64,000 nt of DNA from Sindora glabra (lineage: Eukaryota > Streptophyta > Magnoliopsida > Fabales > Fabaceae): NCBI GenBank assembly GCA_020226215.1, contig CM035236.1, forward strand, positions 1,927,001-1,991,000, in the 5' to 3' direction. Each line of letters begins with the position of its first letter. The stretch's first letter is position 1. Of the stretch, positions 1-13,637 are shown one piece after another. The notes beneath the pieces were generated by a model. The model had not been told where the DNA came from. It saw only the letters and a list, made by a program, of their open reading frames with translations, and made no database searches. Position numbers and translations under genes: made by a program.

Positions 1-1669
1 AGCTTGGCTTAGCTTTATTTGTTTAGTTCCATTTACCAGAGCGTGCCTGTAAGCAAATTTGAAATTTTAGTTGCACATTCTATCTTACACAAATTACACT
101 TGATTCAAATACATACCATCACACTATACCATGATGTCATAAGTTGGTAGTTATAATTAGTTTAATAGGCAAATATGTTAGAAAATTAAACTTTTTTTTA
201 AATTTAGGGGTATTTTGATAAATTTAGCAAAGTTCGAGAATTCAAAGGAGTTACAATGATCTTGTATCAATGTATTATGATACTTATTTGATACCCAGAG
301 CATGATGAAAATATTTTGTAATAATTTGGAAAAAATATGTTTACATGTATTGAGTGAACTTTTGTTTAAAATATTTTTCAAAGGAGTAGAGTATTGGGAG
401 GTTCGTCAAGGCACCTTAGCACTAAGCTTGGGACTCGAGTATATTGGCCTACAGCCATCCCCTATATACTTAAAAGTATGTGATGAAGCATATAGCATCA
501 AACAAAATTGTCCTTTTCCCTTTCAATTATAATTAGAGGCTTCTAGTGTGAATTATTTTTATGGCTCAATATGCATGAATGGTTTAGTAACTTGATTATA
601 TTGCCTTCAAATATGGTATATGTGAAATTTTGTTGTATAGGAAATAATTTTTTATTTTTTGCTCTCTTTTTCAAATTTTCATAATAAAGTTTTATGAAAA
701 AAGTTACATATTATCCTCACGTTAGCCTTATGCCCCACATGATTTCGATTAGAAAATTATTGACATATAGCACATAACCATGTATATCTTTACCAAGTTT
801 GCTTATATGTGATTCCTACATACAACATGCTTAATTTCAACATTTCTCATATAATTATAATATTTTGCTCCCATCCTATACTATAAAGTCAAGAAACAAA
901 ACTAACATCAATCCATTTTTTAACTCCCACCAAAAGACTAATAAAAGCTTGAACTATAACGACTTTAACAACCTAAATGCTTGGAAAAGTTAAACAAATG
1001 CAATTTTGAACCAAAAAAGGTTTATTAAAGGTTGACTTAACTTGCTAGCTAATATGTTATATATTGCATAGGTCAGTATGAATAAAGCTTATAAAGATAT
1101 TAAATTAGCTAGCAATTATCTAAATTAAGGATAATGATCATAAGGAGGGAGAGACGACCTTTACAAAGCAAGTTAAAAATTCCACGTATGTCAAATGGTA
1201 TAATTAAAGTAAGGTCCTGCCTTCTTTGCATAAAAAGAAATTATGTCATGCTTGCTAAAAAATTATAAGTCAAAATAGGATAAATTGACTTTAAAAATAA
1301 TTTCTTATGAAAAATTTATATTAAAGATTGGCTAAAACAGTAAAGAAATTTTTAAAATTTTGATAAATAAGTTGTGTTAAAAATATGAAATAACTTAACA
1401 AAGATTTTAAATATTTTACAAGCATTTCCTTTCAAACATAAAAATAATTTCTTCAAAAAAATAGTTGTAAAAATTATATGTATGCCTTTCTTGAAAGAAT
1501 AAATAAAAATTTTGAAATAAAAAGATTAAAAGAGTAGATAATAAGTATAAACACCAATAATTTTTATAAAAATTTGATGGTGTAAAAGGATTATCTTTTG
1601 AGTTCACTCTTTTCTTCTTAAACTATTAAATATTACTTGAAATATTCATTAATTTTGATCAAAATTACA

Positions 1670-1812
1670 AAACCTAACTTTACATGATTCACTTAATATT
1701 TATTAGGATTTCCACCACTTATCCAACTTTACAAGATTTACCTAATCTTTACTAGAATTTTGAACATCACCTAATTTTACAAGATCTCATCAATTACATT
1801 AGGATTTTAACA
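1670..1812. repeat. Degenerate tandem repeat, about three units of 45-60 bp
   Basis: Three successive segments repeat the pattern 'cctaa-tttta-ca(a/t)gat-tca' followed by a 'tta(c/t)taggatttt' type ending. The copies differ at many sites, so the array is old. It lies directly downstream, in the minus-strand sense, of a TATA-like promoter at about 2010-2025, so it may be the transcribed part of a decayed LTR. Confidence 0.4.
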
Positions 1813-2007
1813 TGTTCAAGAATGAATTTTTCTTATAATTTCACTAGAAGATGTTATAAGTTTTCACTCTAAAACACTCAAAGAAAGGATATGAAAGTCA
1901 CAGCTTTAACAAAATTTAATGATAACTTTGCTAGAGAGAGAACAATAAGAATATAATTGCAAGTGATAGTTCAAATGGCTTAGTGTGTCTTCTCCCAACA
2001 AAGTGAA

Positions 2008-2026
2008 ACCTATTTATAGGAAAAAC
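2008..2026 (-). promoter_or_regulatory. TATA-box-like element of a possible decayed LTR, minus strand
   Basis: Read on the minus strand, the segment contains CCTATAAATAGG, a near-ideal plant TATA box, followed downstream by 'actttgttgggagaagac', a TC-rich leader. This layout is common in Ty1/copia LTRs. No second LTR copy or polyprotein was found nearby, so it could be a solo LTR or chance. Confidence is limited. Confidence 0.3.
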
Positions 2027-3209
2027 TTAGTGAAAGTAACTTAATATTCAAGTAAATTTGTCCAATAAACTTCGTTTAATCTCTCATGCATTGAAAATAC
2101 TAATTTGGATAAGAAAAAGATAGGTTTTAATACTTGGCAACATTGAACTAGAATTTTGCTTAAGATAATAATCTGTTTATTTGCATTATCCTTTAATAAA
2201 AAAGTTATGAATAGTAATTTACACTTTCTTGACTAACTAATTGCACTTTTTTGACAAAAGGAATAATATTTTTATCAATTAAATACATGTAGTAAAAATT
2301 TAAATTTGAACTTCTTTTTCATTCTTTTTCATTCCCTTCTCAAATCTAATCCAATGGATGAAATTAAATTCACACTTAAAGTTAGCCATTATATTTTAAG
2401 TTTAAAAATATAACCAATAGAATTATTTCTTGATAATAAGTTTTATAATTTTTAAAATAAAATAAATAATAAAATGAATGTTGACTATGTAAGAAAAATT
2501 AATTAAGTGAGCCATTTTGGGCTTTTTAGTATATGAATAGTGATGGTCCCTTATGCCTTTATAAAACAAACTATATGCTTGTAAGAATTTGATTCATGAC
2601 AATTATGCTTAAATAAGCTAAATAATAAATATAACTATTAAATCCAATTTTCAACTTGTTATTTATTTGCTCAAAACCATTTTATTTTCTTATTTGGTTC
2701 TTTAATGCTTGATTATATATCAAAATATGATGTATGATTATGCTCAGAGTGTATATTACAACCCTTTATAATTGTGACTTTGTAAACTTCAATAACTCAA
2801 AATATAATCTACAATTTTTTAGATTAATTATATATGTCAACATGCATAGAATTTTCAAGAAATTCTTTTTTCATCAATTTAAATTAGTATATAATTTTGA
2901 AGATAGAAATAATATTTATAAAACTCATGGACAAACATTAATTTTTTTCTTATTATAACATAGTTAAACATTAAACTCAAACAACTTTGCTTGCATATCT
3001 TTTAGTAGTGTTTGATTTATAAAATCATACATTTTTAAGAATTTTAATATTTTTAAAAATATAGTTATTAGAAATTTAATTATTTAGAATGTAAAATTAT
3101 CATATTTAATTCATTTAAAAATATTTATAAGAATGTTATAATATTATATTTTAATTAATTTACATATTTTAAAAAATATTAATAAATTATAAAAGTATCT
3201 TTATTAAAA

Positions 3210-3480
3210 ATTAGGTGGTTAATAACGGTAATGATGGTCGAAAGAGATTAATAGTAGGCGTTAATGGTAGATAGTGGCTGGCAATAATCATTAGTTATAG
3301 GTAGTAATTACTAATGGTCATTGGTGATGGATTATAACCAATAGAAGTCACCAATAATAAGTGGTAACGACGATAATTATTCGTGGTGGATGATGGTCAT
3401 TAGTAGTAGATGGCAACCAATAATAGGTTGCGACGATAATAATCACTAATAATAGATGGTGGTTAGTAATAAATTATGAG
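3210..3480. repeat. Short-period purine-biased quasi-repeat
   Basis: About 270 bp consist of loosely repeated words such as 'atggtcattagt', 'tagtaatagatggtgg' and 'gcgacgataat'. G content is higher than in the flanks and the words recur on a short irregular period. It looks like decayed satellite or slippage-generated DNA. No coding frame persists. Confidence 0.45.
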
Positions 3481-6400
3481 TAGAGGTGGGCAGAATTTAA
3501 GCAAATGAGTGAATTTATCCATTACAAACCAAAAGAAATTGAACAGAAGTGGATTAAGATCAATATTTGGGCAGTGGCAAATTAAAATAATAAGGAATCT
3601 TGAAGTATTAATTGATTTTGAAACATTAGGTCTTGGTTGTAATTAACCGAAGATCGACCAAGATAAAAAAATAAAATGCCATTGTTTTTATAGCATAATA
3701 GGCTGTTTTATCGAATAAAGGCTTTAACCTATTCTATTATTCATTTTCCAATGGCGAAATAGCTCATTGAAAACCCTTGAAAACTAAGGTGCTCTCTAGA
3801 ATCATCTGTCCACTCCTATCCCTCTTTGAAAAAATTACAAATGAGCTAGAGAATCTTATTAACAGCAAATAAAATGCTTCATCCGACTATCCATCGTATC
3901 AAGAAACTAATAAGGCAAATTCTTTAAAATTCAACCACATCAACGTATCCACACTATTTTATAGTTCCTTTTTAAGTTTATAGTTGAATTTTTCATGAAG
4001 GTATTAAGATTCTCCCTTATTTCAAGGTTTATAAGGAAGATGTAGTTTTTTTTTTTTTTGAAATTTCTCGTCATGGTAATTTTGTTTTCTCCTTTTCCTT
4101 TTCTCTTTGAATATTGTTCTGTCCTCTTATTATTTTCTTTTTGAATATCCAAATGCTTAAACTTATCTTCTTGAATTTTGTGGTTCATTTTGAATTATGA
4201 TTTTGGAGTGTATATGGCAACTAAAAATATTAAATAGAAAGACAATCGTCACGAGCAACTCTAAATCAATTAAAATCAAGTTAATCGTTTAAAATCAATT
4301 TAAAAAACTTACTTAATTAACCTCAGGTGACTATTTTGAAGACAACGGATAAATTCGAATGATTGACAAAAGTTCTTTAATCAGCCAAATTCGACCATTG
4401 CCCACCTTTAATTGTGAGATGTACTGGTTAATGGCAATAGTCAAATTGTAGTATGTGATAATGAAATAAGATATTAATAATGAGAAGGTCTTAATAAAGG
4501 AGTAAAAAAATAATTAATGTATATTGTTAAAATATTCTAATATCACAGGAATGTAAGATACTTACTTTCCCTATGAGAAAATTTTAGAAAAATATTAGAT
4601 TAAAAACATTCTCAAAAATATTTTTCTAAAAATTAAATAAAATATAAGAACTTTATATTCTTTTGAGATATGAAAATTTTTTTGTCAACCATACATTAAG
4701 TTTATAATAAGTCATAACTGCACAAAAATCTTTTCTGAAACATCATATTTGTCATTGCAAATTACATGGTGTTTAGCCATAAAATATTTAGTGTTTTAAT
4801 TTTTTTCACTTAATTAATAATTTTGATAATATATTAAAAAGGAATTTACATTTTACTAATTTATGTTTTATATTCTTTTTCACTTTATTTATCTTTAATT
4901 TTAGGTGTTAAAATTCACTTATTTATACTTTCCACCCTTAACACTTTATTCATTTAATTTAATTTTTAATTTTTATGCTTGAGATAATTATTTTTAATTG
5001 GAAATCTAATTTTATAAAAATTATAAATTCTTTTATCAAAATAATTTTGCATTCTTTTTGTTAAAGCAATTTTACATTATTGTATTCATGACTATTATTT
5101 ATTAAGCTGAACACCCTGCTCTTCAGTAATTTTAAAGTAAATTTCTTTAAAAAATCTATAATGAAGGTTAGGATTTCTTAGGGAATAAATTGTTTTTTAG
5201 AATAAGTATCAATTTCAAAGAAATATAGAAACTATGTGTTTCACATATATCTTTATTAAGTTTAAGATAAAAAATAGTTTAAGCAGACAAGTGTTTATAA
5301 TTAAAAATAGAAATGAGTAAATTCAACACTTAAGACAACATACAAATTAAGTAAAGAAATGGTGTATGCATAAAGTATCTATGATTTCACCCATTTTCAC
5401 TTAAATTATTTATGATTTTAAATGTTATAATTTACCCATGTTTATTTTCAATGGTTAATATTTTGCTTATTTAAACTATTTTTATCCAAAATATAATAAG
5501 AAATTCACATGCATTATATATAGTTTTTAATTTTTTAAATTTTGTTTTAATTTGACATCCATTTAAAACTAATTTACTCTAAAAAAAATTCTATTTGATA
5601 TCTTTTATTTAATGATTATGCATTAAATTGTAAATGACTTTAAGATAACTTAATTTTGAGTGAGCATTATTGAATTGAATCAAAATTTAAAGAAATAAAG
5701 ATCACATGCAATGCATGTAAATTTTTATTGAATTTTAAATAAGAGATAGTTTAAGTGGATAAAATATTAATGATTGAAAGAATATGGGAATGAATTGCAA
5801 TACTTAAAACTATGAATAAGTTAAATGAAAATATATGAAATGATAAGTGAATAAAATAACTACATAAAATGTAATTTTCTCTTTCTTAAATCTTAAAAAA
5901 AATAAGGATTTTGAGAAAAGTAGTGAAATCTAACCTAAAATTATTGGCCTAAATAATCACATAGAATGATAATTTAATTAATATAAGGATTGATTCAATC
6001 AAAAATATATTAATTTTGAAGGAAATTTATTTATCAATGAACAATAAAGGAAAATCTAGGATGCATCACTAAAAAAGTGGTCATCCATATACTAGAAGAT
6101 GTGCAAACAAGATTTATTTGTGGACTTGGGTAGGATGTTGGTAATGAAATGATTTAAGGAGGAAAAATATTTAGTAATTAGCCCCAACAAATATATAATT
6201 TGAATTAGGACCTTGGGTTGGATACTTTTATAACCTAGCCGAAAACATAAGCTTGATATTTACTATAACAAAGGGTTAATTTAGGGTTTAGGCTAAAGGC
6301 AGTGCAGATAAGGATGAAAAAAGGGAAGAAGGAGTTGAATGGAAAAGAGAAACAATAGCTGGAAGGGAACTTATCAATTAAGGCATTTTGAGGCATAGGT

Positions 6401-8689
6401 GACCTTAATTATGTAAAATGCCAACAAAAATTTAAGATCGGTCACCACAAGAGAAGAAAAGAAAGGTTCATAATTTATTGCAATTTGTACTACATTATCA
6501 CATAATTTTGTGTTATAATTGGGTTGAATTATCTTTCTGGTATAAAATATTTAGTGTTAAGCAATATAATTTTGAATGATTTTTTCCTTCTATTTAGTTT
6601 AGGAGATGAAGCAAAACTAAATGGTTTTGCAAGTTCATATGAAGAATATTATATTTTCTTTTAATTTTGCTCTCAAAATCTTCATATGATACATAATGCT
6701 TAATTTTTGTTATTATATCTTGCTATACTTATTGAATTATAATAGCTAGATTGAATTCAAGTGTGAATGAGAAAAGGATTGTATTGTCCGATGCAAGAGT
6801 TGAAAAGATAAACAAAGTAGAAAATTCCTTATCCAACTTCCTATCCATTTTAAACATTAAAAGGCAAAGACATCTATTTTCAAACATTTTGTCAAAAGGA
6901 AGAAATGGAAGAGTTGTGAGAGTAATATTCTATAATAACACCTTACTTACTTTGGTTAGAGTGATTTAATACTAGCAAAAATTAGTTGGCTTGCTTCCTA
7001 TAATGAAATTTCACACTTGGCACATGTTAACCTTCTGTTATATATGCATGAATTATTGAAGAAATGATTGAGAAAACCAAAGCTGCATTTGGGACTATGC
7101 GATTTTACAAATTCTACCTTGTGTTAACCTCATATACATCTTATGTGTCAAATATCAATGCAAGTGTTTGGTATTTGCATAAAAAGATCTTTAAAGTTGA
7201 AAATTTAACAATCCTAACTTAACTTTAAGGTCTTAGCTTTAAAAGTACTTTACTATTAGGTTAATTTATTTCTTTAAATGAAATTTTAAGAATGGAACAA
7301 GCATTTTTGGATGGATGGATAGATAGATATATATAATATACTCATCATTGTTTGAAATAAGATTAACAAGTGTTAAAATGATTTTGTTTATTAATTATAT
7401 ATTCTTGTTGATCACATTCAGAATGTATTCCCTTACTCACATAATGTATAGTTTGAGTGACAAATTTTTCTTGCATCCCTAATTTATACAAGTACTATAG
7501 AAAAGCTTATGAGGTTTTGTAATTTGCACTAAGATGATCACAACTCAAAACTTACTTGACATCAAATACTTACCAAAATTAGGACTTTGTTTTTTATGAA
7601 GTTAAGGAGGTAATCCCTTAATGCCTCATAATTTTTTTTACAAATTTAGATGTTTCAAGAAACATAAAAGATATAATGGTAGTTTAGAATTCAGAAATCA
7701 TGAAGAAGCAATTTAGGTTTTACAATAAGAGGAATCTTTTAATTGTTTCAGAATCTTTGTATTTGTAAAAAGTTCCTTCAAGCTTTGGGAGTTGTAATTT
7801 GTGTGACTATGATTGTATTTAGTTCTTATTCTAATATTATCATTTTTTCCTTTGAAAATTAGCTTTGTATGACAATGTTCATTTAGGAGCTGAATGAAGA
7901 AATAAATTTATTATCTAAATATATTGTTAATTTTGATCCATAGTAGATTTTTATTTTACATTAGCTAGTAGAAAGACAATATATCAAGCACTTTGAATTA
8001 GTGTATTAAGTCCTAAGGAACTTTTACATTAGTGGTAATATTATTGAGGTTTAAATATTTGTTAAAAGTTTAAATGCCTAAATATTTAATAGTAATGATT
8101 AACTAATTATTTCATAATTTTTCAAAACCACTCTATGAAGTTAAAATTGGTACATGTTTCTTTATTTTAACAAATTCTTTTTGATAAAAAAGTATTCACA
8201 TTCATTTATAAAGAATTATATTTGAACAAATTAAAGTTATGGATCTTAAGAGTTTGCAAAATAATTTTAAGTAACATTAAGAAACTAAAGTTTTTGTTAA
8301 CCTAAACTCAAAAGGATATAACAAATTTTTAAGCTGCACTAAGAAATTAAGGTTTTTGTTGATCATAACTTAAAATGATACAATACATGTCTCAAATAAT
8401 TCCATTATAGTAACCTTAAAAAACAGGGAGAAAGAAAGAGATGAAGAAATAGTAAACTCACTGAATGAGAAAGAATAAGTAGAATTGATTCAAATTCTTT
8501 TAATTTATATTTCTCACTTAAATTTATCAATACTTTGTCAACTTCACTACAAAACGATCTTTGCACTGACCAATAATGGCAAAAGGTATAAGACCACAAA
8601 ATAATGATAGAAACAAAAGAAAGGTAGCATAAAACAAAAATTTGTAGATCTAATATGAAATAATCATATTTCCTTTGCTTTCTTAGTGT

Positions 8690-10072
8690 GTAATGACTAG
8701 TGTGTAAAGAATTACAAAGATAATTGATAAGCAAACAATAAGAAATGAAATGAGGATAGAATCTTCAAGTCTAAAGGCCACAAGCAACCATTTCCTCACA
8801 ATATATCTACACAAAGCTTGCTACAATAATCACAAGTAAATCCTAATAGCAAAAGCTAAAAAGTTATTAGCATTGTTTATGGGTAAGTTAATGAATAATG
8901 GAATACCAAATATGCCATTGAAAAAATCATTAAGAACCCAAATGCCATCCGACTTATAACTTGAACATAACATTATAGAAAATGAAGCCATGAATTGAAA
9001 AAGGCCATTGATTTAAGAGTTCATAAAGAATTATATTCCCGAGGGACAAAAAAAAAGAAACATCATTAGAATTTCTAATAAGACAAATATAATATTGGAA
9101 TAATATATGCCACTTACATCATTGAAGTTTTCTCCTTACTTATATCTTATATGACAATTTTTATTAATCTTTAACATCTAAGGTAACATAAAAGTATAAA
9201 CGAAGATGATAATATAAATCTACCACTATTATATAATTATAATCAATAAATAGTACTACAAATATCCAACATTAAATATAACACGGATATGAATTGGATC
9301 AATTTGTGCCTTAAAAAAAGGATAATACTTACCTTAGATGAAGTTTTATAGGATAAAGTAGCCTTAATAATTCATTCATAGGAATAAACATAAGCACCAT
9401 AGCAAAGTGAGATGGACATAATAGTGAAACCAATAATAAGATAGTCTACGAACTTTGTAATTAGCTCAGCATGTCTTAAATCTTCTAACTAAGTTTTAAA
9501 TTTCTCAAGTTTAAAAAATGCCTTTGATATTCCTATTGCCAATTTTAGTCTCTCCAAATGATTCAAATTAAGGTTGAGTGCCAATTGTATCTCTTTCAAC
9601 TTCAATCTTTTCATTACAAGGCCAAGCTTTAATGCCTTTAGGTCATTAGAAATACTTTGCCTTGTCATTGATTTCTTAAAGGCACTTATTAGGGAATTAT
9701 TACCTACAAATCTAGAAGAGATAGAAAACAAACAAATTTTCTAATTTAATTGTCCATGCATAGCAAGATCATTCCTAGATGATTCCATCCAGATACTCTC
9801 TATGACTCCACTATTACTTAGTTGATCACAAATTCCAATATACAATTCTGTTGTTGGATGACTACCTTCTACAATAGCATTCTTTATGTAATGTCCTCTA
9901 TCAAGATTCAATACAAATGTTAGAAGTTTTATCTTCCTTTCCTTAAATGATTTTTATTTGTTACCAGTAGATAATTCATAAAGTAATATGAGACTATTCA
10001 AGGTGCTATCAAATGATTGTTCAAAATTCCTGGTCAAACCTTGTGGTCTATCTCCTAAAACCTACGGCCAAA
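8690..10072 (-). pseudogene. CPR5: CPR5-like pseudogene, C-terminal half, with several in-frame stops
   Basis: CPR5 is a plant nuclear-envelope/nucleoporin membrane protein that represses immunity and links to cell-cycle control. Two exon-like blocks on the minus strand read as its C-terminal half. Block one (about 10072 down to 9333) gives the pre-membrane segment, with 'SISNDLKALKLGLVMKRL', 'LALNLNLNHLERLKLAIG', 'RHAELITKFVDYL' and a first membrane segment; it ends at an intact donor (gtaagt). Block two (about 9030 down to 8690) gives 'QVISRMAFGFLMIFSMAYL', 'LLLLGF' and 'KLCVD' plus the last membrane segments. At least eight in-frame stops interrupt it (for example before LEDLRHAEL and after ITF), and no intact N-terminal half was found upstream to 12 kb. 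It is a dead copy, either a degenerate duplicate or an old partial transposition. The family call rests on remembered similarity to CPR5 and is fairly secure because many motifs fall in the right order. Confidence 0.8.
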
Positions 10073-12200
10073 TAAGAAGTTAAAAGAATAGGTACATAGA
10101 AACTACTTTAAAATCGTAGGTAATGGATGTATAAAATGATAGATAAACTAGAATTTACACTAGCTAAAGACTTTTTGACAATTGTCATACACATCTATAA
10201 GGTAGGAAAAATAATGCTTAAAACCCAAATCAAAACTTAATAAAAATAATTTACAATTATCAATGAAACACATAGCCTTTTGAAATTCACCTTCCAATTT
10301 GCTAATAATTATCCATTGAGACAATATTTAGTAATTCCCACATGTTAGCAAAGTTATTTCAATAATATTATAATAGTATTATATACTCCTAAAAATCACA
10401 CCATAACATAAATTAAGACATTTAAATATCTTAGGAAATACTCTTCAAATGGATAGACTATGGTTAATAAGTGTATAGGCCACAAATAACTAAGTCAAAT
10501 TAATTTTCAAGTTTTTCTAACAAATGGAGACAAACAAAAGTATTGATGAAAGATGATTGGGAGAAATCCCTTTAGCTATTACATCTTTTTATACAACACG
10601 TGAAACATAATATCAATCAATAATTATATATATAATAAATAAGAATCGATTAGAGCTTGTCCAAAGCAAGTTTTAGAACTATAAGAATGGATCTTCATGT
10701 AATAAAGAGTGAAGCACTAACAAAGATAAAAATCCACCTCTAAAGCACAAATTACCTACCAAACACCCTTGCACTTAGAATTTGATCTATACTTTGACAT
10801 TTTCTTCTTCTTTTTTTTGTGACATTGATGCATCTAATGGTAGTGAGCTTACTAACATAAGGGGACTATAGACAAAATCTCAAGAGCCTTCAAATGAAAA
10901 AAGAAGAGACAATTAAACATTAGCTTTATAAAATCAATGTCATTATAAACAAAATCTAACCACAAAAAATTTCAAAGTTCATTATCTGAATATCACAACT
11001 TAGTCAACAAAACACATCTAAATGAACCAAACTATCATCCTGAACTATATAGAAAATAAGTTAGGGAAAACCAATAATAATATTAAAAAAAGGCACCTAA
11101 GCTATAACAATGACAAATGACATTCAAAAAAGAAGCCCAATTGCAACTATAATAGCTCCATTGTGGCAAATCTACAATTTAAGGTTCGAGCATTTGCATG
11201 TGGCCCTCATACCCTTGTATACAAATCCAATGAATCATAGGTAGCTACACAATTAGAATAAAATATGGAATAGATTTCACAAGAATTCTTGATCACTGTT
11301 GTAATAGCTTGCTATCGTCAGATAAACCTTAATATGCATTATTATCATAGCAATGACGAGTCTCAATTAGTGCACTAAATCCAATCCAATAAAATAGTCT
11401 AGTGTACTTTTCAAATTTAAGATATATTAGGAATGATTTTATAATGGAAAATTTTAAGGTATTCATGTGATACCAAACCCATGTTGATGTGACAGCATTG
11501 AAAGCCATTGGATGAGGTTCCTTAGCATGCACCTTTTATAATTTTTATTACTGCGGATAATAAAAAGTGAAAGGCAATTGATTCACCTAATGCGATGCAA
11601 TCTCAATCGTAAATGTTATACCACTTTTTCAATTGTGTGTGGGAGTTGCTTCCTAATTAAAATCTCATAAACTATTTTTATTAAAAGAGATAAATTTATT
11701 AATATTTTAACTTTTGGAGTGCTACCTAAAAAAAATGATAATTTAGTTTAAGAACATAAAACTTGTTTTCCTCGATGTTATTTCCAGCGACAAAGTCAAC
11801 CTTTTATGAGAGAGTTACGACTTAATATGCCTGCAATTCTAGGTTGACAATAAATGTGTAGTGGGCTTGCCTTGGACAAAAGGACTAAAGAAAAGTACCA
11901 GCAACTACAATACACCAACTTCCTTTATAAATCCTCCAAGACTTTTATTTTAAGAATAAAATTTACCTGATATTTAGAAATCGCGTAAAAAAGTAAGGTA
12001 TAATTCCTTAAAATATTACATTTTCATGTATTTTTCTGAGATTTTTAATTGAAAAAAAATTGAAATAAAATAGGGACAAAGGTACGATCAAAAGGATAAG
12101 GGATCCAAAGAAGCGAGAGATACACATTCCGGATTTGAGGGATCCGTAAGTCCGTGCAAAGCCATGCGCCCCCAAATACGACAAAACACAGCCTCTAAGC
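10073..12200. other. Intergenic DNA between the CPR5 pseudogene and the SAP30-like gene
   Basis: The stretch is AT-rich with scattered short frames. A minus-strand 67-codon frame at 11329-11532 and a 66-codon frame at 12008-12208 show no family resemblance and look like chance. The N-terminal exons of the CPR5 pseudogene would be expected here but could not be recognised. Confidence 0.5.
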
Positions 12201-12229
12201 CAAGCCACGAGTCCTTAGATGACCGGTGA

Positions 12230-12560
12230 AGCGGGTTGAACCGGTGATGGCGAGGACCGTATGGCACGTGTAAGGTCGTTTCTACGGCAGTTGGTAAGCA
12301 TTTATCGTGTGTTCTTCTTCTCTCTCTTCCTCCTGCTCTGCTGCTGCCGCTGCTGCTGCTGCTTCCTCCCCTTCTTCTCTCTGTCTCTCTCTCAAGTTTC
12401 GATCATCGCTATAAATTATTAATTACTCAGCAGGCTCAACACTCCTCCTTGTTCAACTTGCATTCTTCAAATTCCTTTCGTCTTTAATTTCTAACCAGAT
12501 TTCTGCATTTCAAACCTTTCCACTTGTTCTGTTTCTTACCGGAGAGTATCGCCAGCGTTT
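12230..12560 (+). promoter_or_regulatory. Probable promoter and 5' leader of the SAP30-like gene
   Basis: Base composition changes sharply here to GC- and CT-rich. A G-box core (CACGTG) lies at 12265-12270. It is followed by a TC-rich tract and a CTG/CCG microsatellite (about 12332-12363), then a leader with a potential donor (cag|gtattg) near 12574. The ATG lies about 1.1 kb downstream at 13638, so a 5'-UTR intron is implied. The transcription start is inferred, not observed. Confidence 0.5.
12332..12363 (+). repeat. CTG/CCG trinucleotide repeat in the 5' leader
   Basis: The run reads ctgctctgctgctgccgctg followed by more ctg units, ending just before a CT-rich stretch. It sits in the inferred promoter or 5'-UTR of the SAP30-like gene. 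Confidence 0.8.
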
Positions 12561-13637
12561 CACTCTCTCTTACAGGTATTGTATTGTATTTTTATCGGTA
12601 CTCCGTTCTCATTCATCTCTACTTTCAATATCAATTTCATTGCTTGGCGCTTCTATTTTTTTTTCCTCTGTCTACTGTAGATTCTATTCTCAATTTTGTT
12701 TATTTTACTCTGAAACGATGTTGAGCTAATAATATATCTCACTTAGGCTGAATCAGATTATGAATTGTGTTCTCAAAGTGTTATACTGCAAAACTAGTGG
12801 TGGGTTGCAGTAGAATCAACTTTTCGTTCTTGCTTTTTTTGTTAGTTTGTTGAAGATGACTAAAGTACCAAAAGAATTTAGTACCCATCTGTTTTCTGGT
12901 CGGTCAGCCCAGCTGTATGTACTCTCCCTCTATCTTAAGTTTGAATTTAAAAAATTTTCCGTTGTTTCCTGCATTTTCTTAAAAGCTAGGCAGTAAAAGG
13001 TATACATTTTGCAATTCATGGCCAACAAATTGTCATGCAAGCATTTCTTAGGTAGAATGAAAATTTATCTACTCTTATTGGCAGAAAAACTTACATTTGT
13101 TCATGTCCACAGCATTGCTCTGAAATGTAACAAGTTAATGATGAAAAATTAGTGCATCATCTTGATATGAACCATCAATAGTAATGCATTCATTGTCACG
13201 GATCTGGGTCCGTGAGCGAATTTGGTGTCCTCCTTGGATGCTTACCGCATTTAACACTCCCAATTTTTTGAGTGCCCTTGTCAGAACCAAAATAATATCA
13301 AAAGTGATTGTGAAACTGTTCCTATCTCTCTTTATATTATTCACTTTATAGCTTTTTGTTCAAGATTTCTTTTGAAATGCTGGCATAATGTCTCTTCTTC
13401 AGCTTGTTTCATGGCTTTACAAGCTTGATGGAGAGCAAAAGAAGGTGCTTCCGGAGGGATAATTTATTTAAATTGAACGCATGTCAAATTTAGGAAGAAT
13501 GAAGACTTAGTGCATATGCATTTGTGAAGAAACACCACCTATGTTGAAGATCATGCCATTTTTAGGTTGTTTGTTTGAGAATTGACTGAGCTGTATTTCT
13601 TTAATCAAAACTGTGGAGATTGAAATTAACGGTCAAA

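Larger units (their letters stand above)
1..8689. other. Gene-free AT-rich intergenic DNA
   Basis: I see no protein family or RNA gene here. All open frames are short, low-complexity and without plant-like splice structure. The stretch includes a possible minus-strand LTR promoter remnant (about 1600-2110), three degenerate 45-60-bp tandem units (about 1670-1812) and an ATGG/TAGT-rich quasi-repeat (about 3210-3480), each described separately. The remainder is unremarkable A/T-rich sequence. Confidence 0.6.

Noticed and set aside
8405..8734. 109-codon minus-strand frame as an independent membrane protein
   Set aside because: It lies at and below the end of the CPR5 pseudogene, overlaps its last block in another frame, and its hydrophobic residues come from T-rich composition.
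12524..12724. 66-codon plus-strand frame upstream of the SAP30-like gene
   Set aside because: It lies in the leader and leader-intron region, crosses a probable donor near 12574 and has no family resemblance.
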